From: Avena insularis
Taxonomy: Eukaryota; Streptophyta; Magnoliopsida; Poales; Poaceae
Reading direction: 5' to 3'
NCBI GenBank assembly: GCA_023614405.1
Contig: JAJUPC010000038.1
Coordinates: forward strand, 310,001 to 374,000
Length of the DNA stretch: 64,000 nucleotides
Shown one piece after another: positions 21,294 through 34,144 of this stretch (position 1 is the stretch's first letter; every line of letters begins with the position of its first letter). The position numbers and the translations under genes are program-made. The notes under the pieces were generated by a model. The model was not told the DNA's origin and did not search any database. It was given only the letters and a program-made list of their open reading frames with translations.

Positions 21294-23962
21294 TGTAACA
21301 CCCTCAGAATCGACCCTATGCAAGTTTCAGCGATTCCTGCCAAACCCGCATAGAAACGATTCAAAGGTGCCCACCAGGCACTTTCGTGCGGGTGGAAAAC
21401 GAAGTCATATCATTACACAATAGTCCACGTTGGAACCCACAGAACAGATATATACAACACTGACTCAAAGAGTCAAGAATACAGATATACAATGCAAAGA
21501 TCCAAATCACCTTGAAAACGATACAACGTCCGACTACGGACAAGATGCAAATGGGGCTAAGAGCCCTGAAGTATAACCAATGGCGTCCATAACCCTGCCC
21601 AGGCCAAGCCGGAAGGGTAACCCTGCTAACGACATCGATCTCAAAATGTGCTTAAACAAAAGGGGTGCCGACAAAGGGCAAAGGAAAAAGAGAGCAGTCG
21701 GTACTGAGGCCAGTACACGGCGAGACTAGAATTCGGCGGTCCTCGCCTACATAGGTATAGTGGACTGAAGCGGCAGTGCAGCATGCACTAAACAACCTAT
21801 AGAGACTCAATGCAAATGGCGGCTATCAGATAGGGATAAGAAATACCTATTCGGAACCAACCTGAAACTATCACCAAGCATACCCATCCTGGTATTTCCC
21901 CCTCGAGACCAAACGAGGAAGTCAACCGAGGAACTAACTTAGTTGGCAGTTTTATTCATTCCGTTATAGTTGTAGCAATTACTAGTCATATATAGATAGC
22001 ATGAGTCATCCTGATATAATAAGTAGTAGGCCGTTTTATTTAACCATTCCGTTGTAGTTGTAGTACTTACTAGTCAGATACATATAGCATGAGGCATCCC
22101 AAAACCCAGTAGTTGTTGATACTTTTATTTAGCCATTCTGTTGTAGTTGCAATACTTACTAGTCAAATACAATGGTAACAGCAGACAACCCAAACCAGCA
22201 GTTGTTGGCACTTTTATTTAGTCATTCCGTTATAGTGAATCTGATTACTAGTCATTATAAAGTCAAATTTATAGCACTACTTTAGTTATAGTTGTCTATG
22301 ATCGAGATACTGTGCTCCAAGTTGTCCATAACCGCGGACACGGCTTTCAGAAAGTTTTACCCTGCAGGGGGGCACAAATAGCAACACACGCATGATCAAC
22401 CTCGGGAAAAACCAAATAAAACCCAACGAGGCATCACGACAGAGCAATTGCAAGATTCATATAAATTTCAGGGGGCCACCCCACCAAGCTACCCGCGACG
22501 AAGTTGGCCGGCTCCGGAACGGACCCAGAGGTTTGCGTCAATGGCTGTAAACGACCGGGAACCCGAAAGTGTGACTGGGCTTGTCAATACCGCGAAAACA
22601 CTCCGCTTACCTAAACAGTACAGGCACTCCACGCGCAATCGTAAATAAAGCAGTAAAGCATGGAAAAAGTACAGGATAGTAATAAAGCCCCAAACTACTT
22701 TGTGGCCCCAAGAAATAAATATGACTCAAGCGCTGGCTAGGGGGATTCATGGTCCCACATGCGGATAGTGCGAATATTCAAAGAACAGGTATCAAGTACT
22801 CGGGGTCCTACGGAACACAAGTGGACGGTTAAAAACCAAATAACATCTATTGCGCACCCGTGCCTGTGCATTATTTACCTACTTTCAATTTTAGTTGTTA
22901 AACTGTAATTAAAGTCATGATCATCTCCAACACAAAACATATGGCAGTCTTCCAACAACTGTGGTACTTGACGACACGCAACAGCACTTGAGCAAGCAAC
23001 TACGACACACAAGTCCAATTATCTACCAAACAACAGGTAATAGGATGTGTCCAAGGCAATATAAGGCTGCAAGGGATATCATGGGTACAAAAACTAGAGC
23101 ATCGCAACACAAATAGCAAATAGATCAACAGGAAGGAATAAAGACTATAAAAGTAAAATAGGTAGAAAGGGGGAGAATGCTCGCCTGAAAACATTGCCGA
23201 GGATACACCAGAGATCGGGTCGACACTCGCATCAACTCATTGGCCTAATCCGTGAAGAAGCAAGACACTAAAAGAAACACCGGATGCACTATTTAATACT
23301 ACGGCAAAAGATCGGGCATGATGCATGTATGATGTATGACATGGCAACAATGCGATGCAATTACGCCATATTAAGTGGAACCGGGGTCCCGACAATTAAT
23401 TATTAAGTTCATGTTGTTTAGATACCCCGCAATTTAAATGTTGCATTAAGAAGGCAAAAGATAGCACCGGTTCGCTACACAAATTTAAATGGGGCCAATA
23501 TAAGACTAGATTTGCCCGCATATGACCTCCATATTTAATTTAGACGAATCATCTAGATACCCCCAAACATCCACAATATGTATGCAAACATGTTCATTTA
23601 ATATACAACAAGATCAATATCATATATTATAAAAATATGAGGGGTCTCGGATAGGGGTCACACATCGAATGGCGATCTTGGGGTTCCGAGGGTTCGGGGG
23701 ATCGGTCTTCGGATGCAGCATCAAGGCGTCGGATCCGTGAAAGGGAAATTGGCGCATGGAAGGTTCGGTTCAGCGAGATCGGTCTTCAGTTACGGTTCCG
23801 GGGCTCTGGGATCCATGACGAAGAACTTGGGTCTCCGGCGTCAATTGTCTATGAAGATCTTGTTGATAGATAACGAACGGAGTACCACATCGCCACACAT
23901 GAACAAAGGAACCTTTAGCATGGGTGCTGTGCAGATATAGCAACAGAGTGTATTACTGAACC
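21294..23962 (-). mobile_element. Gypsy LTR 2, truncated
   Basis: It is colinear with LTR 1 from 16629 to about 19200 and then breaks off at ACCT (about 23962), where the sequence jumps to a PBS. The 5' ~1.2 kb of this LTR, including the GC-rich leader, is missing. The break shares the bases ACCT with the expected continuation, as in microhomology-mediated deletion. Confidence 0.82.
21957..22310 (-). repeat. ~88-bp tandem repeat in LTR 2 (4 units)
   Basis: Units start at 21957, 22045, 22134 and 22223. One more unit than LTR 1, explaining most of the offset between the copies. Confidence 0.85.
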
Positions 23963-23963
23963 T

Positions 23964-23976
23964 GGCTCTGATACCA
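23964..23976 (-). promoter_or_regulatory. Orphan primer binding site between LTR 2 and LTR 3
   Basis: GGCTCTGATACCA lies just left of the LTR 3 terminus at 23980. It is all that remains of the interior of a second element: only ~17 bp separate the truncated LTR 2 from LTR 3. Confidence 0.85.
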
Positions 23977-23979
23977 CTC

Positions 23980-26979
23980 TGTAACACCCTCAGAATCGAC
24001 TCTATGCAAGTTTCAGCGATTCCCGCCAAACCCGCATAGAAACGATTCAAATGTGCCCACCAGGCAATTTCGTGCGGGTGGAAAACGAAGTAATATCATT
24101 ACACAATAGTCCATGATGGAACCCACAGAACAGATATATACAACACTGACTCAAAGAGTCAAGAAACAGATATACAATGCAAAGATCCAAATCACCTTGA
24201 AAACGATACAACGTCCGACTACGGACAAGATGCAAATGGGGCTAAGAGCCCTGAAGTATAACCAATGGCGTCCATAACCCTGCCCAGGCCAAGCCGGAAG
24301 GGTAACCCTGCTAACGACGTCGATCTCAAAACCTGCTTAAACAAAAGGGGTGCCGACAAAGGGCAAAGGAAAAAGAGAGCGGTCAGTACTGAGGCCAGTA
24401 CACGGCGAGACTAGAATTTGGCGGTCCTCGCCTACATAGGTATGGTGGACTGAAGCGGCAGCGCAACATGCACTAAACAACCTATAGAGACTCAATGCAA
24501 CTGGCGGCTATCAGATAGGGATAAGAAATACCTATTCGGATCCAACCTGAAACTATCACCAAGCATACCCATCCTTGTATTTCAACCTCGAGACCAAACG
24601 AGGAAGTCAACCGAGGAACTCACTCAGTTGGCAGTTTTATTCATTCCGTTATAGTTGCAGCAATTACTAGTCATATATAGATGGCATGAGTCATCCTGAT
24701 ATAATAAATAGTGGGTCGTTTTATTTAACCATTCCGTTGTAGTTGTAGTACTTACTAGTCAGATACATATAGCATGAGGCATCCCAAAACCCAACAGTTG
24801 TTGATACTTTTATTTAGCCATTCCGTTGTAGTTGCAATACTTATTAGTCAAATACAATGGTAACAGGAGACAACCCAAACCAGCAGTTGTTGGCACTTTT
24901 ATTTAGTCATTCCGTTATAGTGAAGCTGATTACTAGTCATTATAAAGTCAAATTTAAAGCACTACTTTAGTTATAATTGTCTATGATCGAGATACTGTGC
25001 TCCAAGTTGTCCATAACCGCGCAATAGATCAACAGGAAGGAATAAAGACTATAAAAGTAAAATAGGTAAAAAGGGGGAGAATGCTCGCCTGAAAACATTG
25101 CCGAGGATACACCAGAGATCGGGTTGACACTCGCATCAACTCATTGGCCTAATCCGTGAAGAAGCAAAACACTAAAAGAAACACCGGATGCACTATTTAA
25201 TACTACGGAAAAAGATCGGGCATGATGCATGTATGATGTATGACATGGCAACGATGCGATGCAATTAGGCCATATGAAGTGGAACCGGGGTCCCGACAAT
25301 TAATTATTAAGTTCATGTTGTTTAGATACCCCGCAATTTAAATGTTGCATTAAGAAGGCAAAAGATAGCACCGGTTCGCTAAACAAATTTAAATGGGGCC
25401 AATATAAGACTAGATTTGCCCGCATATGACCTCCATATTTAATTTAGACGAATCATCTAGATACCCCCAAACATCCACAATATGTATGCAAACATGTTCA
25501 TTTAATATGCAACAAGATCAATATCATATATTATAAAAATATGAGGGGTCTCGGATAGGGGTCACACATCGAATGGCGATCTTGGGGTTCCGAGGGTTCG
25601 GGGGATCGGTCTTCGGATGCAGCACCAAGGCGTCGGATCCGTGAAAGGGAACTTGGCGCATCGAAGGTTCGGTTCAGCGAGATCGGTCTTCAGTTACGGG
25701 TCCGGGGCTCTGGGATCCATGACGAAGAACTTGGGTCTCCGACGTTAATTGTCTATGAAGATCTTGTCGATAGATACCGAACGGAGTACGACATCGCCAC
25801 ACATGAACAAAGGAACCTTTAGCATGGGTGCCGTGCAGATATAGCAACACAGTGTATTACTGTACCTTTAGCACATGCTTCACACCAAGGTCGGACCATA
25901 CTAGATGAAAACAGACAGGTGAATCAGCCGGTGCTTGAAAATGCCAAACGTGGCCAGGTGCACGCAGGTCTGGGCGTCGCTGGGCAATGTTGGGCTCGCA
26001 CGCAGGCACACTTGGAAGACGGTCGCCGGCGGCTCAGGAGATGGAGGTGACGTGGGGGGAGGGGCGCGGTGCGAGCTGGCGACGGGAAGCGGGCGGCACG
26101 CCGCGTCTGGCGAGGCGGCCTAGAGCAGAGGGAGAGGAGGCGGTCAGCAGAGCGTGCTGGCGGGCCTGCGGGCTCCCATGGCGACAGGGAAGATGGCAGA
26201 GGGGAGTAGGGCGCTGGCAGTTGATGAAGAGCAGCAGGCACCGTCACTCGAGCACCGCGTGTGGTGCAAGGGGAGGGCGGACGGGCGGTAGCGCTGCGTG
26301 GGCCGGAGAGGAGGCGGCAGAGCTCGGACGGCGACGAAGGCGAAGGAGTCCGGGACGGTGATGCTCGGGATGCGGCCAGTGGAGGCAGCGTCGGCTCCCA
26401 GGGGTGGTCGCGAGAGGAGGGGCGCCGAGGCGGTGGCGCCATGGCCGGGGCAAGCTCGAGGGAGAGGGTCCCTAGCGCCGGCGATGGAAGCGCCTGGCGA
26501 GCAACGGGAGAGAGGGGGGCGGAGGTGGTTGCAGAGATAGAGCGAGGGGAGTGGGCGCATCGGCAGGGTGTGGTGGGACCAGGGGCATTTGTGAGAGAGA
26601 GGTGGGGCTGGGATCGGGGAGAGGAGGAGCGTGGGTTCGATCAGGAGGTGGTTGGCGGCGGCAGGGTGGGGGAGTGGGGAGGGATTAGGCAGGGTAGATC
26701 TAGGTTTTGCTAGGGTTTCTTTTGGGCCGGGTAGTAGGTAGTCTGGCCCGGCTGGGCCTCTGGCCTAACCGGCTGGACTGCCTCCCCGGACAAAATAGGT
26801 TTTTAATAATTTTATTTTATAAACCTTTATAAATAATTTTTAGGTAAATAAAAGATCTGGATCGATCTAGGGTTTTGGTTTGAACAAGGAGGGAAATATT
26901 TAGTATCTAGAAAACAAAATAGGCTTTTAGAAAATATTTTAGACAAGCAGATGCATGCTGATGTCATGGTAATGCACAG
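23980..26979 (-). mobile_element. Gypsy LTR 3 with internal and terminal deletions
   Basis: Third LTR copy. It lacks about 776 bp relative to LTR 1: the break at 25020 falls inside the conserved CCGCGG of the structured block and resumes at GCAATAGATCAAC. It also lacks the last ~60 bp at its 5' terminus (minus strand), where it abuts a truncated Copia-2 LTR at about 26979. Four ~88-bp units are present. ORFs in the GC-rich leader (26000-26710) are shadows. Confidence 0.82.
24642..24995 (-). repeat. ~88-bp tandem repeat in LTR 3 (4 units)
   Basis: Units start at 24642, 24730, 24819 and 24908. Confidence 0.85.
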
Positions 26980-27038
26980 ACTATGGGAACTGTGTACCAA
27001 GATCTATCTACTAGATACAAACAACGGGCGGATGTCTA
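26980..27038 (-). mobile_element. Copia-2 3' LTR, outer piece
   Basis: From about 26983 it matches the right Copia-2 LTR at about 47090-47138. It ends with GTCTA, the left copy of the Copia-1 target duplication (27034-27038), and continues at 36062. Confidence 0.85.
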
Positions 27039-28943
27039 TGTAGGGTTTCGTAGCATGGAAAACAAAAAATTTCTACCGCATACAAACAAACAAGCCAAGA
27101 TCTATCTACTAGATTGTAGCAACGAGTCGATGGAATAACTCACCCTCGAAGATTCCAAAGTGTTTAACGAGAGCGGATTCTCGTGGGTGATGTAGTCGAA
27201 CTCTTCCCGATCTCAAGATCGCATAGACGATCCTTCCGGCGCTGCGTTTGGCAGCCCTCAATCGGTCACATCGTTCGACTCGCGAAGACCTTCCTCTCCC
27301 TTGTTCCAGCAGCGGAGGTTGTAGCACTCTCTCGCGATTCCTAAAGACAACGGCGTGGTACCGGAAGTAGAGGGGAGATCTCGCAGGGCTTCGCCTTAAG
27401 CCGGAGCGAGTATGGTGGACTATGAGAGAGCTCCTCGGCGATCTAGGGTTTAGACACACCAAGGAGGAGGCTTGGCCGGCGGCTAGGGTTAGCTAGGCGG
27501 CGGCGGCTTGCCCTATGGCGGCGGCGACTGCAGGAGGGCCGACGGCTTAGGGCTAGGGTTTGCGGGGTGGTGGTGTTGGGTGCTAGGAGGGGCAGCCCTG
27601 ACCCTCCTTATATAGGTGTAGGGGGCGCGCCAGGGGAGGGGAGTCCCTCCCCAACTCGGTTTCCCAAGGGGGCCGGCGGTGGAGGGGAGGAACTCCTCCC
27701 CAACTCGGTTTCAACCTTCCCCTCCACTTTCCACAATACCCGTTTGACTTTTCAAATTGGCGTTTGACTTTTCAAACTAGGATTTGATTAAACCCTTTAT
27801 TTTGTTCAGCGATGACACCTAGTACATGATGCAATCATTCCAACTTGGTATGACACATTCATGTACCCTTCCCCTTCGGAGTGCCGGACATTCCGGAACC
27901 TTCTAGAACATTCCCGATGAAAACACCGGAACCATTCCCCAACTCCGAAATAGGACTTTCCTTATATGAATCTTATTCTCCGGACCATTCCGGATCTCCC
28001 AGTGATATCCCGGATCCCATCCGAGACTCCGAACAACATTCGGTCTCTTACTCATCATTCCATAACTACGCAAACAACGTCGATTCCTTAAGTGTGTCTC
28101 CCTACGGTTCATGAATTATGCGGACATGATCGAGACACTTCTCCGAACAATAACCAATAGAGGAATCTAGAAATTCATATGGCTCCCACATATTTCTACG
28201 ATTGCTTTGCGATCGAATGAACCACTTACATACGATACCAATTTCCCTTTGTCTCACGATAGTTTACTTATCCGAGGTTATGATCGTCGGTATCTCTGCA
28301 TACCTAGTTCAACCTCGCATCGATAAGTACTCTTTTCTCGTTCCGTGATATGTGATCCCTTGTGAGCTACCACATGCTTGCAAGCTAATTGGATGACATT
28401 TCACCGAGAGGGCCCAGAGTATATCTATCCGTCATATGGATGGACAAATCCCACTCTTGATCCATGTGTCTCAACCAATACTTTCCGAACACTCAATGCC
28501 ACCTTTATAGCCACCCAGTTACGGTGTGGTGTTTGATGTCATCATAGAATCCTTCCGGTGAAGGTGATATGCATGATCTCATGGTCGAAGGAATTAGGTT
28601 ACTATGTATCAGAAAGCATATAGCAATTGAACTATTAAAATGACTTGATCTTTATGCTACGCTTATCTATAGGAGTATGTTCACCATATCATTCTCCTAA
28701 TGATATGATCTTGTTGTTAATAACATCTCAATGTTCATGATAGGGAAACCACAATCATTTATTAACCAACAAGCTAGTAATATATAGAGGCTTTACTAGG
28801 GACTTCAATTTAAGTTTACAAATCACACAAGTATTAATGTTTCCTTGTTAATACTATTATAGCATGAATGTAACCATTTATCATAAACACAAAGATATAA
28901 TAATAACTACATTTATTATTGCCTCTAGGGCATATCTCCAACA
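27039..28943 (-). mobile_element. Copia-1 3' LTR
   Basis: Left copy in window coordinates. Aligned with 34145-36061 it is mostly near-identical, but about 27231-27345 and 28311-28390 contain clustered small changes, many at CAG or CTG. Confidence 0.92.
27606..27616 (-). promoter_or_regulatory. TATA box in Copia-1 3' LTR
   Basis: CCTATATAAGG on the minus strand is conserved in the other LTR at 34725-34735. Its position inside the LTR fits the BARE/Angela promoter; the exact start site is not inferred. Confidence 0.7.
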
Positions 28944-28959
28944 GTCTCCCACTTGCACT
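28944..28959 (-). promoter_or_regulatory. Polypurine tract of Copia-1
   Basis: AGTGCAAGTGGGAGAC on the minus strand directly precedes the LTR start TGTTGGAG. It is the plus-strand primer typical of this clade. Confidence 0.9.
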
Positions 28960-28977
28960 AGAGTCATCTAATCTAGA

Positions 28978-30327
28978 TTACATGGTAATATACCGAACAC
29001 CCATGGCAGTTTGGTGCTGGTCATGTTTTGCCCTCGGGAGAGGTTTAGTCAACGGATCCGCCACATTCAGATCTGTGTGTACTTTGCAAATCTTTATGTC
29101 CCCATCTTGGACATGTTCTTGAATAGCGTGAAAACGTAGCTTGATGTGCTTCAGCTTCTTGTGTGACCTTGGTTCTTGCGCATTGGCTATGGCGCCCATG
29201 TTATCACAGTAGATAGACATTGGGTCCAGCGCACTAGGAACCACACCCAGCTCTGAAATGAACTCTTTCATCCATATCGCTTCTTGTGAAGCCTCCGAAG
29301 CAGCCATGTATTCTGATTCATTTGAAGATCTCGCCACAACGCTTTGCTTTGCACTCCTCCAGCTAACTGCTGCACCATTCAAAGTAAATACGTAGCTAGA
29401 TTGTGATTTAGAATCATCCGGATCGGTGTTCCAACTAGCATCGGTGTAACCATTAACAACAAGCTGTTCATCACCTCCATAAGAAAGAACCATATCCTTA
29501 GTTCTTCTCAAGTACTTAAGGATGTTTTTGACCGCTGTCCAATGATCCACTCCTGGATCACTTTGATATCTGCTAGTTAAACTAACAACATATGCAATGT
29601 CGGGTCTAGTACATAGCATGGCATACATTAGAGATCCTATGGCTGAGGCATAGGGAGTCTTACTCATCCTTTCTCTATCTTCTGCCATCGTCGGACTTTG
29701 AGTTTTACTCAAGGTCATATTGGGCAACATGGGCAAGAACCCTTTCTTGCTATCTTCCATTCCAAACCTCTTTAGAACTTTGTCCAAATATGTACTTTGT
29801 GACAATGATATTAGGCGTCTCGATCTATCTCTATAAATCTTTATGCCTAATATGTAAGTTGCTTCGCCAAGATCCTTCATTGAAAAACTATTATTCAAAT
29901 ATTCCTTGACACTATTAAGAAGGTCTACATCATTCCCAATCAACAATATGTCATCTACATATAGTATTAAGAATGCTACAGAGCTCCCACTCACTTTCTT
30001 GTAAATACAAGCTTCTCCATAAGTTTGTATAAAACCAAAACTTTTGATTACCTTATCAAAACGTTGATTCCAACTTCGGGATGCTTGCTTCCATCCATAG
30101 ATGGACCGTTGAAGTTTGCATACCTTGTTAGCATCTTTAGGATCGACAAAACCTTTGGGTTGCATCATATACAACTCTTCATCAATGTCTCCATTGAGGA
30201 ATGCTGTTTTGACATCCATCTGCCATATCTCATAATCATAATATGCAGCGATTGCTAACATAATCCTCACAGACTTTAGCTTCGCTACTGGTGAGAAAGT
30301 CTCATCGTAGTCAACTCCTTGAATTTG
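28978..30327 (-). pseudogene. pol: Copia-1 reverse transcriptase C-part and RNase H
   Basis: The reading frame continues the integrase frame but is cut from it by a TGA at 30328-30330. Within the 430-residue ATG-start segment, RT motifs include the MDVKTAFLNG block near residue 18 and the catalytic YVDD near residues 126-129. RNase H follows with YTDAS, SESEY-like and YCDN carboxylates, then the HTDLNVADPLTK tail. The segment itself is open to its natural stop. RT copies the packaged RNA in cytoplasmic particles; RNase H removes the RNA strand. The upstream stop would prevent translation as part of the polyprotein. Confidence 0.9.
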
Positions 30328-31941
30328 TCAAAACCCTTTTGCGACAAGTCGAGCTTTATAGACAGTAACATTACCATCAGCATCTGTTTTCTTCTTGAAA
30401 ATCCATTTGTTCTCGACAGCCTTCCGGCCATCCGGTAAGTCCACCAAAGTCCAGACTTGGTTTTCGTACATGGATCCAATCTCGGATTTCATGGCTTCTT
30501 GCCATTTATTGGAATCTGGGCTCATCATCGCTTCCTCATATGTCGCAGGGTCATCGGTGTTGTCCACCAACATGACACTCATAACGGGATCATACCAATC
30601 TGGAGTGGTACGAGTTCTCGTTGACCTGCGAGGCTCTATAGCAACTATAACCAAAGTTTCATGATCATCATCATTAGCTTCCTCTCTTATTGGTGCAGGC
30701 ACCACAGGAACTTCTTCCGGTGCTGCGCTACTTGCAATTTCGAGAGAAGGTTCGACAACCTCGTCGAGTTCTACTTTCCTTCCAGTCACTTCTTTCGAGA
30801 GAAATTCCTTCTCTAGAAAGGATCCATTCTTGGCAATGAAGATTTTGCCTTCGGATCTATGATAGAAGGTATACCCTATATTTTCCTTCGGGTATCCTAT
30901 GAAGACGCATTTTTCCGCTTTGGGTCCAAGCTTGTCCGGCTGTAACTTCTTTACACAGGCTTCACAACCCCAAACTTTAAGGAACGACAATTTAGGTTTC
31001 TTCCCAAACCATAATTCATACGGTGTCGTTTCAACGGATTTAGATGGTGCCCTATTTAAAGTGAATGCGGCTGTTTCTAATGCATAACCCCAAAATGATA
31101 GCGGTAAATCTGTAAGTGACATCATAGAACGAACCATATCTAAGAGAGTTCGATTACAACGTTCGGACACACCATTACGCTGTGGTGTTCCCGGCGGTGT
31201 CAATTGTGAAAGTATTACGCATTTCTTCAAATGCTCGCCAAACTCGTAACTTAGATATTCACCTCCACGATCAGAACGTAGAAATTTAATCTTCTTGTTA
31301 CGTTGATTGTCAACCTCACTTTGAAATTCCTTAAACTTCTCGAAAGTTTCGGACTTATGTTTCATGAAATAGATATACCCATATCTACTCAAGTCATCCG
31401 TGAAGGTAAGAACATAACGATAACCACCGCGCGATGCTACACTCATTGGTTCACACACATCGGTATGTATGATTTCCAATAAGTCCGTAGCTCGCTCCAT
31501 TATACCAGAAAATGGAGTCTTAGGCATTTTACCCATCAGACATGCTTCGCATCTTTCAAGTGATTCAAAATCAAGTGATTCAAGAAGTCCATCGGAATGG
31601 AGTTTCTTCATACGCTTCACTCCAATGTGACCAAGACGACAGTGCCACATATAGGTCGAGTTATCGCTCGATTTCGAACGTTTAGCCTCAATGTTATTAA
31701 TATGTGTATTTCTAATATCGATATTAAATAAGATTAGAGCATCTATGAAAGGTGCGTTTGCATAATACATTTTACTCATATAAATCGAACAACCATTATT
31801 CTCGGATTTAAACAAGTAACCGTCTCGCAATAAACAAGATCCCGATATAATGTTCATGCTTAACGCAGGCACCAAAAAACAATTCTTTAAGTATAAAAAT
31901 AATCCCGATGGTAGATTAAGGGTAGCGTCGACCGCGATCAC
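30328..31941 (-). pseudogene. pol: Copia-1 integrase and start of RT
   Basis: This piece holds the end of the protease spacer, the HHCC zinc module (WHCRLGHIG...CEACLMGK, near residues 94-136), then the DDE core: HTD (HTDVCEP), SDRGGEYLS and the E of NGVSER. All three acidic residues are visible. A Ser/Pro/Glu-rich linker leads into the RT N-terminus ending ...VAKGF. There the CGA codon present in Copia-2 at the same place is TGA, a CpG-to-TpG change, so the stop is a simple point mutation in an otherwise open frame. Confidence 0.9.
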
Positions 31942-32130
31942 ATCAACCTTTGATCCGCTTTCCCACGCCGCATCGTCACCTCGTTCTTCGCTAGCTTCCG
32001 CTTATTCTGCAAAGACCTGCTTCGAGTTACAAATATGAGCAACCGAACCAAGATTAAATACCCAGCACTACTACGAGTACTAGTGAGATACACATCAATA
32101 ACATGTATATCGGATATACCTTTCTTCTTG
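31938..32130 (-). pseudogene. pol: Copia-1 protease, frameshifted
   Basis: After HVIDVYLTSTRSS the frame goes wrong. The region matching the intact VFDTGSVANICN of Copia-2 is read one base out, and in the alternative frame the active-site triad DTG is NLG. The frame returns near LQNKRKL and is lost again before the integrase segment. The aspartic protease that would mature Gag-Pol is therefore inactive. Confidence 0.8.
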
Positions 32131-32954
32131 ATGTTGCCGTTCTTCAAATCCGCCAAGTACTTTGGGCAATTCCGCTTCAAAGGACCTTCTCCCTTGCAAG
32201 TAAAGCACTCAAGATCGTGCTTAGGTCCAGCTTTGGTCTTCTTCGTCGGCGCGGTAACTTTCTTACCACCCTTCTTGAAGTGTCCCTTTTGCTTAGACTT
32301 GCCTTTCTCGAATTTGGTGGTCTTATTGACCATCAACACTTGGTGCTCTTTCTTGATCTCCACTTATGTAGATTTTAACATCGCAAACAGTTCTGGCAAC
32401 TGCTTGTTCATGTTTTGCATATTGTAGTTCATCACAAAGTTCTTGTAACTTGGTGGTAGTGATTGGAGGACAGGATAAATCCCCAAAGCATTAGGAATCA
32501 CTATACCCAAGCTTTGAAGTTTGTTTGCGTGCCCAGACATCTTAAGCACATGCTCACTGACGGAGCTGCCTTCTTCCATCTTGCAGTTAAAGAACTTTTC
32601 AGAAGCCTCATAGCTCTCAATTGCCGCGTGAGTCTCAAAGATCAATTTGAGATCACGGACAATATCATGTGGGTCTGAATTCTCAAACCTTTTCTGAAGC
32701 TCCGATTCTAAACCATACAAGATAGCACACTGAACTGTGGAGTACTGAGTCTTCCGAGCAAGGTAAACATTCTTTACTTCATCGGTAGCAGTAGCTGCAG
32801 GTGGGTCACCCAGCGGTGCATCCAGCACATAGGTCAAATTACCAGCTATGAGGACAATCCTCAAATTTCGAAACTAATCCGCGAAGTTGCTTCCATTGTT
32901 TTTCAACTTTTCTTTCTCTAGGAACGCATTAAAATTGATGGTAGGGGCCGCCAT
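32131..32954 (-). pseudogene. gag: Copia-1 gag with two in-frame stops
   Basis: The start is the ATG at 32952-32954 (MAAPTINFNAF), matching the Copia-2 Gag start. A TAG at 32874-32876 replaces the Trp of the conserved NF-x-x-W motif, and a TAA at 32364-32366 falls before VEIKKEHQ. Between them the capsid-like UBN2 region (SEHVLKMSG, LQSLPPSYKNFVMNYN) is clear. The zinc knuckle near 32166-32207 is CFTCKGEGPLKRNC, with Pro where the His ligand should be. Gag would form the particle and bind RNA; this copy could not. Confidence 0.88.
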
Positions 32955-34130
32955 TGATCTACAACATATTTGCAATAGTTTAGACTAAGTTTATGACAAA
33001 TTGAGTTCTAATTAATAGTTAAATTAATCTAGGTGAACTCCCACTCAAAACAATATCCCTCACATTGTTTTAGTGATCACTCGAACCAAATCCACCACAT
33101 CAACACCGATCATCACGAGAGTTGATATAGTTTCAATGGCGAACAATCGACATGTTCATCATATCTACTATATGATTCATGCTTTACCTTTCGGTGATCC
33201 GTGTTCCGAGACCATGTCTGTACATGCTAGGCTCGTCAAGATCAAACCTTAGCTTCCGCATGAGCAAATCTGGCTTGCTCACGTTGTATACACTTGCGGA
33301 ATCTAACACACCCGATCATCACATGGTGCTTCGAAACAACAAGCTTTAGCAACGGTGCTAACTAAGGGTGAACACTTTATGACTTGATATTCATGTGCAT
33401 GAGGGATCATCTTATAATGCTACCGTCGTTAACTAAGCAATACAAGATGCATAAAGGATTAACATCACATGCAATTCATAATATGTGATATGATATGGCC
33501 TTTCTTCTTTGTGCTTCCGATCTCCATCTTCAAGCGCGAACATGATCTCCATCATCACCGGCATTGCATCAAGGTCAATGACGCTTCTCCATGGTTGTCG
33601 TCCACCGGCTTCAACTATTACAACTACTTTGAATAGACACGCGGGTCTTAACATAAATTAAAGACAACCATTTGGCTCCTGCCGGTTGCCAACTTACAAT
33701 AAGGAACATTGCATACATCAAATATAATCACAATCATGGCCATATCACATCACTGCACACCCCTGCAAAACAAAGTTAGACGCCTCTACTTTCTTTGGAT
33801 GTTTTACGTGGTTTGGGGATTTCAATAAGTGTCATTCTAACTTACGAACAAGAACCAAAACATTGATACTAGCATTATCAATCACCCGTTGTAAATTGAA
33901 TCTTAACTATGCTGGGAGAAACAGGCACCCGCAAAGCCACTTATGCAATACAAGTTGCATGTCAAGCGTGGAGCAAGTCTCATGAACGATGTCAGGTAAG
34001 GTTAGCCCGGCCCGCTTCATCCCAACATCCTGCAAGATGCAAAGTACACAAGAAGCAATCGACAATAAAAGCATCAACGCCCACAATGACCATTGTGTTC
34101 TACTCGTGCAATAGATCTACATATAGACAC
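32955..34130 (-). mobile_element. Copia-1 untranslated leader
   Basis: About 1.2 kb between the PBS and gag with no supported ORF. Parts resemble the Copia-2 leader (46116-47033), such as GTCTGTACATGCTAGGCTCG. Packaging signals would be expected here, but none can be assigned by eye. Confidence 0.75.
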
Positions 34131-34143
34131 GGCTCTGATACCA
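34131..34143 (-). promoter_or_regulatory. Primer binding site of Copia-1
   Basis: GGCTCTGATACCA on the plus strand, the complement of TGGTATCAGAGCC, one base from the 5' LTR. Confidence 0.93.
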
Positions 34144-34144
34144 C

